DNA from: Candidatus Thiobius zoothamnicola
GTDB lineage: Bacteria > Pseudomonadota > Gammaproteobacteria > Chromatiales > Chromatiaceae
Length of the DNA stretch: 64,000 nucleotides
Assembly: GCA_030826945.1 (NCBI GenBank)
Contig: JAPQLC010000004.1
Span: 1 to 64,000, forward strand
Direction of reading: 5' to 3'
The position numbers and the translations under genes are program-made. Under the pieces are notes generated by a model that did not search any database, was not told where the DNA came from, and saw only the letters and a list, made by a program, of their open reading frames with translations. This document shows positions 9,040-17,699 of this stretch, piece after piece; the stretch's first letter is position 1, and every line of letters starts with the position of its first letter.

Positions 9040-10442
9040 CCGGTCACTTCCCGAATGCCCCGACGAATGGCGTCCGCATGCAACGCCGCAATAGCGGCGG
9101 ACGCTTTTCTGGCGCACACACTGTCGGCGCGCGAAGTGAGCGCAATAGGCGCTTTGGCCCCCAAAACCACTCCGGCGGCTTCCGCATTCGCTAAAAAGAT
9201 CAACTGCTTGGCGAGAATATTCCCTGACTCAAGATCCGGCGTAATCAGAATATCTGCGACACCAGCGACATCTGAATGGATCTTTTTAATGCGCGCCGCT
9301 TCAAGATTAATCGCATTATCCATTGCCAACGGGCCATCCAGGCGGGCACCTGTGATCTGACCTCGATCCGCCATTTTGCACAGCGCCGCCGCATCCAACG
9401 TCGATTGAATTTTCGGTCTGATGGTTTCAACCGCCGATAAAATAGCGACTTTTGGCGATTCCACCTTGAGTGTCTGCGCCAGATCAATCGCGTTCTGACA
9501 AATATCCCGCTTCACCTCCAAATCAGGTGCGATATTGACCGCCGCATCGCTGATCAACAACAATTTCGGATAAGTCGGCACATCCATCACAAACACATGG
9601 CTAATACGTCTTTCGGTACGCATGCCATGCATTTTATGCACCACCGCCGCTAACACCTCGTCCGTGTGCAAACTCCCTTTCATCAAGATATCGGCTGCAC
9701 CCTCGCGCACCAGTCTGACCGAGCGCTCCGCCGCTGCATGACTATGCTCGACATTGACGATCTCAACCCCCGCTAATGGGATGCCCTCCGCATCCGCAAT
9801 GGCTCGAATCTTGCGTTCAGGTCCCACCAAAATCGGACGGATCAAATGCTCAGCGGCGGCATCCATCGCACCTTGCAACGAAATCGGATCACAAGGATGC
9901 ACAACAGCTGTGGGAGTCGGTTCAAGTGATTCCGCCGCCTCAAACAAAGCACCAAAACTATCATGATGCTGGCTCGAAATATTGGGTCTGTCAGGTCGCT
10001 TAATCTGAATCCGTTCGGCAGGGGTCTTGACCTCGGCAACCCCAGTCATCACCGTTTCACCATGCTGATTACTGACCATGCATTCAAATCGCACGATGTT
10101 TTCGCCGGACTTGTCTCTCACCTTAATCCGCGCGGTCAAGGTGTCACCTAAATGCACTTGCCGATGAAACTGCGAATCCTGACCTTGATAAAGAGCACCA
10201 GGGCCAGGAAGCACCTGGGTTATCAGATTGGAGATCAAACCTGTCGCCCAAAGGCTATGGCCCACAACGCCTTTCGCGCCGCTGCGCAAAGCGCAGGCTT
10301 GATCAATCGGGATGGCATTAAGATCGCCGGATATCCGGCCAAATAAAGCAATATCGTCTCGCGTCAACGTACGCTGCAACTCTGCAGTCTGGCCAATTTG
10401 AATTTCATCGAACATGATGGAAGTCATCAAATCCGCGCTCAT
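9036..10442 (-). CDS. MaoC-like hydratase / phosphate acetyltransferase fusion
   Basis: Two-domain protein of 468 residues. Residues 1-145 form a MaoC-type hotdog domain; residues 160-468 match the phosphate acetyl/butyryltransferase fold (GAMDAAAEHLIRPILVGP, DILMKGSLHTDEVL, then a C-terminal NILAKQLIFLANAEAAG segment). The second half converts acyl-CoA and phosphate to acyl phosphate, feeding AckA. In the hotdog half, the usual GD-x-N-P-x-H signature reads GDLNAIPID: D40 stays but Pro45 stands where the catalytic His is expected, so hydratase activity is doubtful. AGGAG lies upstream of ATG 10442. Such fusions are known in proteobacteria. Confidence 0.85.
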   Translation of the reverse strand: MSADLMTSIMFDEIQIGQTAELQRTLTRDDIALFGRISGDLNAIPIDQACALRSGAKGVVGHSLWATGLISNLITQVLPGPGALYQGQDSQFHRQVHLGDTLTARIKVRDKSGENIVRFECMVSNQHGETVMTGVAEVKTPAERIQIKRPDRPNISSQHHDSFGALFEAAESLEPTPTAVVHPCDPISLQGAMDAAAEHLIRPILVGPERKIRAIADAEGIPLAGVEIVNVEHSHAAAERSVRLVREGAADILMKGSLHTDEVLAAVVHKMHGMRTERRISHVFVMDVPTYPKLLLISDAAVNIAPDLEVKRDICQNAIDLAQTLKVESPKVAILSAVETIRPKIQSTLDAAALCKMADRGQITGARLDGPLAMDNAINLEAARIKKIHSDVAGVADILITPDLESGNILAKQLIFLANAEAAGVVLGAKAPIALTSRADSVCARKASAAIAALHADAIRRGIREVTG

Positions 10443-10980
10443 TGATCATCTCCTGAACAACAAAGAAAACCCTGCATTAGGATGCCGACATGATGGAATC
10501 ACAATAAATGCTGCATCGCAATAGAAAATGTGCATAGCATACGCGGCATGAATGAAAGGTATTAGCAGGTTGTTGAAATTCTACTCATGCGGCACGATAC
10601 AGCGTTAAAAATAGTCTCAAAATGCTCATTTACGTCCAGTAAACTGCGCTTTTTCGACTATTTTTGCCTTGTCTCGCACTCACCTGAGCGAATTTCAACA
10701 GCCTGTTAAGGCCATTCCCAATGACCTGAACAAGCGAGATTGGACACGACCTTTCGGACAAATAAGGTGCAATGAGAAGGGGGAATAGTGATGCTAGGCA
10801 ACGCCGCAAGATCGCTCTGATACAGCGATTGGGAGCAACCTCTAACGCTTTTATCGATGATTAGCCCTGCTTGTGATATCTGGATAGTGTCGCCAAGAAA
10901 GTGAGAGCAGACAGATCTAAAGACAAAAGGCCGAAAAGCGCGACCTTATAATGAAGTATCTCTTTTGCCAGGACAGCAAC
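10443..10980. other. Non-coding stretch with a repeat element
   Basis: This 538-bp gap separates the MaoC-Pta start from a hypothetical gene. It holds the palindromic repeat at 10566-10709, described separately. Downstream of that, around 10889, there is a sequence (agtgtcgccaag) resembling the tip of the inverted-repeat element seen at 14010. No open frame of useful length with coding character was found. The first 120 bp presumably hold the promoter for the MaoC-Pta/ackA transcript. Confidence 0.5.
10566..10709. repeat. Palindromic intergenic repeat, copy A
   Basis: A 140-bp element bounded by near-perfect inverted ends: caggttgttgaaattc at 10566-10581 and gaatttcaacagcctg at 10690-10705 (15 of 16 match). 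A second nested palindrome pairs aaaaatagtc (10607-10616) with gactattttt (10656-10665). The segment 10616-10709 is repeated almost exactly at 14056-14150 in the same orientation, with one substitution and one indel. The structure is that of a REP/MITE-like non-coding element. It carries no gene. Confidence 0.8.
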
Positions 10981-11385
10981 CTATCCTATAGCTTGCAAAT
11001 TATCCCGTATATCCTTAAAACTCGCCAAAATCGCCTTCGGCTTCCGGGTAATGATCGCCGTGGAAAAAGCCACCATATTGGCCATCAGATCAACAAATCT
11101 GGCGGTATCCTGAATTTCCTGAATGTCCCCTTTGGCATTCTCCAGAACGCTTTCAAGCTCAGCCTGGGTCACTTCAAGCGCACCCACTGACAACTCAATC
11201 GCGTCCATGACCAATTCATCCGACTTCTGATTAATGGCATTAATGTCGCCCTGGATTTTCGATATGTCCTGATCGCTAATCCGGTCCTTTTTCATCAGCT
11301 CAAGCAGTCTTGAACGAGCAGCACTTGCGCACTGACTTAAATGATTAGCACAAGCGATGATCTGTTTTGCGTTCTCAAGCGCCAT
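10981..11385 (-). CDS. Hypothetical protein, helical
   Basis: Not recognised. A protein of 134 residues, almost wholly helical, rich in Ala, Ile, Asp and Gln, with heptad-like spacing (for instance SKIQGDINAINQKSDELV and LESVLENAKGDIQEIQ) suggesting an amphipathic or coiled-coil bundle. A weakly hydrophobic stretch (FVDLMANMVAFSTAI) lies near the C-terminus. ATG 11385 is preferred because AGGAG then sits six bases upstream; the ATG just before it is too close. It is in line with the lipoprotein gene upstream, and both proteins are helical, so they may act together, but this is only inference from position. Confidence 0.6.
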   Translation of the reverse strand: MALENAKQIIACANHLSQCASAARSRLLELMKKDRISDQDISKIQGDINAINQKSDELVMDAIELSVGALEVTQAELESVLENAKGDIQEIQDTARFVDLMANMVAFSTAIITRKPKAILASFKDIRDNLQAIG

Positions 11386-11525
11386 CATGAACTCCTAAAA
11401 AAAGCATTACGAGAATCTCCAAACAATAATCCAACCATGTCATTATGAAACACCTTACTGGCTTTCAATACACCTTTTTAAGCGCCAAAAGGCAGCAAAG
11501 CTACGACCCGCTGAACCAATGCTAT

Positions 11526-12365
11526 CTAACGCAACTCACTTAAAGCTTTACCAGTTTCTTTAACCGCGCGGGTAAAGCCTTTCAACTCATCCGCCAACTC
11601 GCTGAATGTGAGCGTGCTGACATTCTCTTTAAGCATGGCATGGCCTTGTTTAATCCCCGCCACGCCAGCCTGGGCTGTTCTGATTTGCTCATCCAGTCGG
11701 TCATATTCCACCTGCTTTTCTGCCGCGAGGTGTTTACCCAGCATGCTGCTCAGCACGCTCTTGGAACGGATCGCCTCAATTTCCAGATTTCCGGCCACGC
11801 AGTCACGCTCGTTTCTGGCGCTAATGGCGTAAGCATCCAATATATTTTCCATGCCGCCCAGTAATTGTTGAATCAACGGATCAGCCGATTCCACCATTTT
11901 TGCGATCGCCCGTTGTTGCAACCCATAAGTCACCGCATTCGCCAATAGTTGAAACAATTTCGTATAAGCGTCAACCTGTTCCGCATGCAAACCAAATTCA
12001 GGATGTTGACGGATCTCCGAACCCAGCCCCCCGACGGATTGGCTCAGATCAAACGATTCCGCACCAGCGAGTTCCGCCAAAGTCATCATATAAGCGGTAA
12101 TGCTTCCATTCAGTTGGATCAAATCCGGGTAGGCAGCTTGCCGACGCTCATGCAACGCGCGCGCTTTTGTCGCGCTGCATAACCGGATTGAGTCATCACT
12201 GAGAAAAGGCTGCTCCCGCTCATAACGATGCAGGAAATGATCCGTCAATGTTTTGAAACCCGTGAACCGGGCGGACTCCGTTGCGTAATCACGCACCGCC
12301 TGCAGGTTGGCGCAGCCTGATAAAGCGACAAGAATAAAAGTTGACGCCAGAATTCTCGCAAACAT
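11526..12365 (-). CDS. Helical lipoprotein of unknown function
   Basis: Not recognised beyond its export class. The signal MFARILASTFILVALSGC ends in a clear LSGC lipobox, so the mature 262-residue protein is lipid-anchored at Cys18. With Ala at position +2 it should go to the outer membrane. The rest is helical with long amphipathic segments and a late coiled-coil-like part (about 215-279). ATG 12365 is chosen because of the signal peptide and a GGGGAG site ten bases upstream; the longer frame to 12575 has no such support. It sits between the radical SAM gene and the small helical protein, all on the minus strand. Confidence 0.7.
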   Translation of the reverse strand: MFARILASTFILVALSGCANLQAVRDYATESARFTGFKTLTDHFLHRYEREQPFLSDDSIRLCSATKARALHERRQAAYPDLIQLNGSITAYMMTLAELAGAESFDLSQSVGGLGSEIRQHPEFGLHAEQVDAYTKLFQLLANAVTYGLQQRAIAKMVESADPLIQQLLGGMENILDAYAISARNERDCVAGNLEIEAIRSKSVLSSMLGKHLAAEKQVEYDRLDEQIRTAQAGVAGIKQGHAMLKENVSTLTFSELADELKGFTRAVKETGKALSELR

Positions 12366-12581
12366 GGCAAACAATCTCCCCTTTATAGCGTAAAAAACAT
12401 GCTCAACAACACCGGATAAGGATTCGTGTGCTACCATGTCCAAGCCACCTTGTAAGAACCAAATCCCGTGACTCAGTGCAAATCTTTTGCCGAGATGCCA
12501 TATCTGTGTATACAAACTGCCCAGATCTCGCGAAACTACAAGAAAAGAAAGCGTAACTGAATATTGGCCAGCCACATGGTT

Positions 12582-13955
12582 TTATTGCCCATTGACCACG
12601 GAAAAATTAAGATCACTCTCAATACCATAACAATCCAGGAGGAATTTTTCCTTGGTATAATCTCTGGAAAAATACGAAAACGATTTCAGAAAATAATAAT
12701 CATCAGAATCCATAAATTGCTTTCCAAGCTTGGCCGATAATTCCATAGAACCGTCGAAATCAATCTCTGAACTCAAATTTAGATGGGTGACTCCTTGCAT
12801 TGGAGAGTGGCTAACGCTGGCACCTAATCCACACAGATACTCAATGTAAGAAGATACCCGCTCCGGCCATCCAAAAACAATAACTGGGCCGACAGAGACA
12901 CCTCGAACTTTGTCGCTATGATCACTCAACCAGTCAGAGGTTCTCTGAATAGATGCTTGAGTTTCCCCCGGAAACAAAAGAAGGTTTACTTTAATTTGAA
13001 TACCAGCAGAGTGAGCAGCGGTTACTAGCTCAGACGCCTTCTTTAAATACCGACCCGGATCATTGCATTTTCTCATTCGCCCAAGCTGGTGGGGATCAGC
13101 ACTTTCAAGACCAAGATCCAAGATGCGAAGTCCTGACGAATACAATGCCGGCAAATGTCGTGGCAGAATGCTATCAACGCGAGCTTCTGTACGCCATTTG
13201 AATGAGGTATCGTGCGCCTTCTGTTGCTCTAAAAGTGAAGCCGTCCATCTACCGTTTGGTGCGAACATTGATGCCTCCAAATAAAAATTCATTGGCGTCA
13301 ATCCATCAACCAGAATTGACTTCGCTGCCTCGGTTACGATGTCTTCTGCGGGCTTTAACTTCGTTAGCGGTTCATCCTTTTCCTGGCAGAAATTACACCC
13401 CATACCACACCCTCTGGACACCTCCAGGCTAGGCTGATACAACTCTCTCTCATCCAGCAGATCATAGTTGAGTTGTGAATAGGTATATATTCGGGGCGGA
13501 ACTTTCAAATTACCCGAAGCACCTAAAATAAGCTCTTCCACTAATGCTTCGGATATCCCGGGCACTACGATATCAGCTAGTGGTATTAGTGCTCGAAGAT
13601 TCTCCGGATTCCGGTCAACAACCCAACGACCACCGAGAATGGCTTTCACATCAGGAAAACTCATCTTGAGAAGCGTAATGAACTCGTTTGTCCAATTAAC
13701 AGCGTAAAAGCTCGGCACAGAGATAAGAACTGAATAATTGGAGTCTTCCAAGCCAAGCTGCACACACCTCTTGAATGTACTCTCTGCTGAGTTGAAATTT
13801 CCCTGAATTTGAATCGCATCGACTCCGGCTCTATGGAGTACAGAAGCAAGCGAAAGCAAACCATAGTTCAAATATAGGTTCTGCCGATGAATCGGGTGAT
13901 CCGTCTTCTTCGTTTCATTCTGACCGGCACTAATGCAAAAAACCCTGTTCGCCAT
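12582..13955 (-). CDS. Radical SAM protein with B12-binding-like N-terminal domain
   Basis: Protein of 457 residues. Residues 1-150 look like the Rossmann-type cobalamin-binding fold found in front of many radical SAM enzymes (NYGLLSLASVLHRAGVDA, then VLISVPSF, then AILGGRWV, then ADIVVPGISE), but the His ligand of true B12 binders (D-x-H-x-x-G) is missing. The radical SAM core follows with Cys183, 187 and 190 in SRGCGMGCNFCQE (C-x3-C-x2-C). An E-(A/S)-D segment and a GETQASIQRT stretch are typical of the barrel. The substrate is unknown. ATG 13955 has AGGG eight bases upstream; ATG 13961 is too close. It is more AT-rich than the flanking core genes. Confidence 0.75.
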   Translation of the reverse strand: MANRVFCISAGQNETKKTDHPIHRQNLYLNYGLLSLASVLHRAGVDAIQIQGNFNSAESTFKRCVQLGLEDSNYSVLISVPSFYAVNWTNEFITLLKMSFPDVKAILGGRWVVDRNPENLRALIPLADIVVPGISEALVEELILGASGNLKVPPRIYTYSQLNYDLLDERELYQPSLEVSRGCGMGCNFCQEKDEPLTKLKPAEDIVTEAAKSILVDGLTPMNFYLEASMFAPNGRWTASLLEQQKAHDTSFKWRTEARVDSILPRHLPALYSSGLRILDLGLESADPHQLGRMRKCNDPGRYLKKASELVTAAHSAGIQIKVNLLLFPGETQASIQRTSDWLSDHSDKVRGVSVGPVIVFGWPERVSSYIEYLCGLGASVSHSPMQGVTHLNLSSEIDFDGSMELSAKLGKQFMDSDDYYFLKSFSYFSRDYTKEKFLLDCYGIESDLNFSVVNGQ

Positions 13956-14009
13956 GATCATATCCCTAACCTACAACAACTTATTGTAATTTACCCTGAC
14001 ACTTAGGTA

Positions 14010-14353
14010 GTGTCGTCAAGAGGCTGCGCTTCGCCATTTTGCCCCTGAAATTGAACTCAAAATGCTCATTTACGTCCAGTAAACTGCGCTTTTTCGACTA
14101 TTTTTGCCTTGTCCCGCAACTCACCTGAGCGAATTTCAACAGCCTGTTAATCACGTGAAAACAGGCGGAATTTCAATTCAAATTCAGCGCTAATGAATAA
14201 AACACTCTCATCATGAGAACAAGTACAGGCAGTTTGCGCCTAATACTCTGCCAGCCCAATTGCGTTGACAGAGTACTAAAAAAGGGCGAAGAAGCGCATT
14301 TTAAAGTCGATTTAAGCCGTAAAAGGCTGCAAAGCACAGCCTCTTGACGACAC
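14010..14353. repeat. Inverted-repeat-bounded element (MITE-like), 344 bp
   Basis: The ends are perfect 17-bp inverted repeats: GTGTCGTCAAGAGGCTG at 14010-14026 and its complement at 14337-14353. The inside has no open frame of note but contains copy B of another repeat (14056-14150). A much shorter copy of the same ends occurs at 50761-50801. The size, the ends and the lack of a gene fit a non-autonomous miniature transposable element; no flanking target duplication is clear by eye. It stops four bases before the end of the RoxA-like gene. Confidence 0.65.
14056..14150. repeat. Palindromic intergenic repeat, copy B (partial)
   Basis: Matches 10616-10709 at all but one substitution and one inserted base, in the same orientation. 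The left inverted end present in copy A is absent here, so this copy is truncated. It is nested inside the 344-bp inverted-repeat element. Confidence 0.85.
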
Positions 14354-14356
14354 TGT

Positions 14357-16345
14357 CTACAAGGTTTTCAAAAACTCGACCAAAGCTTCACGCTCATCAT
14401 CAGAAAGTTCAGGCCCAATAACACCCGGCCCATCACCATGCTCGAATGAATGTCCGCTATTGAAGTTACCAGCAATGGTGGTATCGACCTCAGTCAGCCC
14501 CTTGCCACAGCCACCTGTCAAACCCACCTTGACCGGATCAAATTCACGGTCGCCCAGGCAGAATTTGGCAGCACGCTCAGCAGCAGGAACCAACATCTCA
14601 TGCAGACTGAGAACACTACCATTATGCAGGTACGGCGCAGTCGCCCAAATGCCGTTGAGCGGACGCGCTCTGTAAGCCTCAATAGCACGCACACAGTTGG
14701 GACGATTGCCATTGATTCGCTCGCGTTCATCCGCAGGGATTCCCCGAATGTCATAGCGGTTATTGATGGCTTTTTGCGTCACATAAGCCAACGCCCAGGC
14801 GAATGGGGCCTTGTCCGTTTTAGTGCCAACCTTGCCCCCACAGATCCAGCCATCCTTAACTTCCGGCTCTGGTACTTCCAGGCTCTCTGGCAAACTCACC
14901 ATGCGGGTGGCTAAAACCTCAGCTTGGCCAGGATCTGTCTTAATCTCATCCACCGGTATCACCTCAAGCTTGAGATATTGACCTTTGGCACCAGGGAGAT
15001 TGATTTCCCGCCAATACTGCTCACTCCAGAATTCACCGGAAGTCACTGGCGGCAAGTGACAGCTCTTACAATGCTTGTTATAGAGCAACTCACCCTTTCT
15101 GGCTTTGACGTTATTGATCTTACCCAGAATGTTCTGTGGCCACTTGGGTGCCGTCAAACCACGGAATCGATTAATACCGTTTTCAAGTGGATCAGGGCCG
15201 GCGAGCAGGTCTTCCATTTGCGACAACTCTTTGATCAAAACAGTGGAATCAAACAAACGGCCATCATCACTGCTCACCAAATTGAACTTGGCCGCAACGC
15301 CAAGCGACTCACCCGCATTACGCACCATAGGTCGCATGATGGAAGAATCATATTGCACCCAGTCAAACCAGGAAGTGCTCCAAATATGCGGATAGTTCAC
15401 CGGCACTTTGTTCAAGGCGATATTTTCAGCCGGGTCGAAGCTTTCGCTTCTGGCGGCGAACAAGTCATGAAAAAACACCTGATTGCCGATGCGGTTCAGC
15501 GCATCCAGCCGTGAGAAACCTTCAGCGGCAATCTGGCCATGCTCCGCCATCAACTTGTCAACAGCAGCGGATTCGACTTCGCCAACCTCTCTCACACTAT
15601 CAAGTAACAAGTCAAAGCGATCTTTGAGCACCTGGCGTTCCGCATCAGAGTGATTTTCACCCAATACACGGTCAGCAAAACGTGAGAAACGCCAAGGGAT
15701 CAACTTTGTGTAAGCCAAGGAAACCTGCAACGCCTTGCGGAAAGTACCCAGGTTAATGGTGGCGGGGCCACCATCAATGCGAATATTCATGCCCTGATAA
15801 GTAAACTGACCCGTGTGGCAGGCGGCGCAGGTAAAACCCAATTGCGGCGGTAAATTCCCGCCGGTCACCGGATCTTTCTGCCCCCTGGTCAAGGCAAATC
15901 CAACGGGGAGACCATCCGGGTTACCCAAATAATAGTCGTATCCGTAATCGACCGTATAAGAGCCTGAGCGACTTTCCGTAAAACCGGCGGCCTCCTTGTT
16001 CTCGGCTTGAGCGTAATTGGCGCCAGCCGGGCTGGGGATAAAACCAAACTGCGCCATGTAGTTTGATGCCTTAAACAAAGGAATCTCAGAAAAGGCGAAT
16101 AACTGAGGCTGTTCAAGCGCAATGAACCACTCATAAGGCACCGGAACAGTCGAAGTGCCCTGAGGCGTATGGTGATACCAATAGCGCGCGTCATTGCTCC
16201 AGTTTTGGTTCAACCACATCGCGCTTTCCGGCGCTTCATATTCCGGCAATTCCGGGGGAGTCAGCGCATCAAGCAGGCCACTGAAATGCAGATAACCGTA
16301 GCCACCGACAGCAACTAACGCCAGAACGATCAAGATTTTTTTCAT
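14357..16345 (-). CDS. RoxA/RoxB-like exported di-haem cytochrome c
   Basis: Protein of 662 residues with an N-terminal hydrophobic signal or anchor (about 4-24) and two haem c sites, CAACH (173-177) and CKSCH (426-430). The size and haem spacing resemble rubber oxygenases RoxA/RoxB and the periplasmic fatty-acid dioxygenases of Pseudomonas (10S-DOX type), and are much longer than classical cytochrome c peroxidases (about 320-350). Family members oxidise hydrophobic substrates (polyisoprene or unsaturated fatty acids) with O2, but the substrate here is unknown. It is 88 bp downstream of a P450 gene on the same strand, suggesting an oxidative two-gene operon. Annotation pipelines usually call such proteins di-haem cytochrome c peroxidase. 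Confidence 0.8.
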   Translation of the reverse strand: MKKILIVLALVAVGGYGYLHFSGLLDALTPPELPEYEAPESAMWLNQNWSNDARYWYHHTPQGTSTVPVPYEWFIALEQPQLFAFSEIPLFKASNYMAQFGFIPSPAGANYAQAENKEAAGFTESRSGSYTVDYGYDYYLGNPDGLPVGFALTRGQKDPVTGGNLPPQLGFTCAACHTGQFTYQGMNIRIDGGPATINLGTFRKALQVSLAYTKLIPWRFSRFADRVLGENHSDAERQVLKDRFDLLLDSVREVGEVESAAVDKLMAEHGQIAAEGFSRLDALNRIGNQVFFHDLFAARSESFDPAENIALNKVPVNYPHIWSTSWFDWVQYDSSIMRPMVRNAGESLGVAAKFNLVSSDDGRLFDSTVLIKELSQMEDLLAGPDPLENGINRFRGLTAPKWPQNILGKINNVKARKGELLYNKHCKSCHLPPVTSGEFWSEQYWREINLPGAKGQYLKLEVIPVDEIKTDPGQAEVLATRMVSLPESLEVPEPEVKDGWICGGKVGTKTDKAPFAWALAYVTQKAINNRYDIRGIPADERERINGNRPNCVRAIEAYRARPLNGIWATAPYLHNGSVLSLHEMLVPAAERAAKFCLGDREFDPVKVGLTGGCGKGLTEVDTTIAGNFNSGHSFEHGDGPGVIGPELSDDEREALVEFLKTL

Positions 16346-16433
16346 GGGTTCACACCATTTCGTCGTTTACCAAAGCGAATCGGGTTTTCTCGTCGTGAGT
16401 GAAACCCGGCGGGGTGTACTGCTCCGTTTGAGG

Positions 16434-17699
16434 TCAATCGCTTTTGAGTAAAGTGAAGCTTTCCGGGAAAGGCCCCTGCTTGAAATCCAGTTGGCCAGCC
16501 GGCCCTTCAGCACGTTTCGTATAGCCAGCCAAAAAGATCTGCTTGACGGTCTCCGGCACTTGCTGCTGGCTGACTTGGTCACCCAGGCAACGGTGCGGAC
16601 CATAGCCCAGATGCATGTACCACCAATCTGGTCGATCAGGGCGGAATTCACCAGCATCCGGCTCAATGCTCTCATCCATCATGGCGGAAGCATGCGACAA
16701 CCAGGCGAAGGTCCCAGCCTTGACTTCTGTGGCATGATCACTGCCAGCACCAACGATATAGTCAGCACTCATCAAGCGTCCCACGAAAGGCGCCTGAGGG
16801 TAAAAGCGCAGCGCTTCCCAAACATAACCATCGAACTTCTGATCATCACCGTCTTGCGCCGCCTGAATGGCGCTGGCCAGATGATCGGGCTGATCAAGCA
16901 ACACGGATATGGCTTGGCTGATCGCAGCCGACGTGGTTTCAACACCACCAACTAAAAGACCCATGGTGTTGCTCATCACGCGAGTCATGTCAAAACCAAT
17001 CTCTTTGGGCGGAATCATCGCCAACAGCCGGGTGACGACGGAGTCCTTGGCAGTCGCGTTGCCGATGGCGTCCAGTTGTTCCAGCAGATAAGATTCCAGG
17101 TAGGCTTTCATCTCAGCGCCCGCCTGGACATTGGCCTGATGAATGTCCGGGTCATTGAGCTGGTTGTAGAACATATCTTCCTGAGTCGCGCGCGACCACC
17201 TCAGCATGGCATCTAAGTCCGGTCCTGGAAAACCGAAATAAGCGCCGGTCAACTGAATGGGAACCTTACGGCTCACCTGCGCTACGATATCAAGCCTGCC
17301 ATCAGCGCCAACACCTTCGGTAATCGCTTTACAGGCCAGTTCAGCGACCTTGACACGCACCTGCCCCATGTCACTTTGCTGAATCAAAGCTTTCATAATG
17401 CCCTTGTCGCGCTGGTTGAAAACCGTGTTATCACGCGCCAGCATAAAAGGCCCAACCGACGGATCCATCTTCGGTTGATAAGGCTGAACCGTGAAAACTG
17501 AATGGTGATTCAACGCATCCTGCACATCACGACGTTTGGTGATCAGCACGAAGTTCACTGGAGTGGCCGGAATTTGCAGAACCGGTCGTTGAACGCGTAA
17601 TTCGGCCAAAACAGGTATCGGGTCTTGACGCAATGCACCTATCGTCAACAACAACTTCTTATCGTCAGGGACAGCATCAAAAGTGGCTAAAAATCCCAT
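16434..17699 (-). CDS. Cytochrome P450
   Basis: Soluble bacterial P450 of 421 residues without a membrane anchor. The oxygen-binding I-helix motif is GGVETT (251-256), the K-helix ExxR is EALR (295-298) and the haem-ligand loop is LGYGPHRCLG with the thiolate Cys371. The first position of this loop, normally Phe, is Leu, an uncommon but tolerated change. Residues after the I-helix are shorter than in fatty-acid P450s such as BM3. Redox partners are not encoded nearby. The next gene downstream is the RoxA-like cytochrome, so the pair may oxidise the same lipid or terpenoid, but this is inference. Confidence 0.9.
   Translation of the reverse strand: MGFLATFDAVPDDKKLLLTIGALRQDPIPVLAELRVQRPVLQIPATPVNFVLITKRRDVQDALNHHSVFTVQPYQPKMDPSVGPFMLARDNTVFNQRDKGIMKALIQQSDMGQVRVKVAELACKAITEGVGADGRLDIVAQVSRKVPIQLTGAYFGFPGPDLDAMLRWSRATQEDMFYNQLNDPDIHQANVQAGAEMKAYLESYLLEQLDAIGNATAKDSVVTRLLAMIPPKEIGFDMTRVMSNTMGLLVGGVETTSAAISQAISVLLDQPDHLASAIQAAQDGDDQKFDGYVWEALRFYPQAPFVGRLMSADYIVGAGSDHATEVKAGTFAWLSHASAMMDESIEPDAGEFRPDRPDWWYMHLGYGPHRCLGDQVSQQQVPETVKQIFLAGYTKRAEGPAGQLDFKQGPFPESFTLLKSD

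Noticed and set aside
11526..12575. Long form of the lipoprotein (349 residues)
   Set aside because: The N-terminal 70 residues have no ribosome binding site and would bury the clear lipoprotein signal that starts at 12365.
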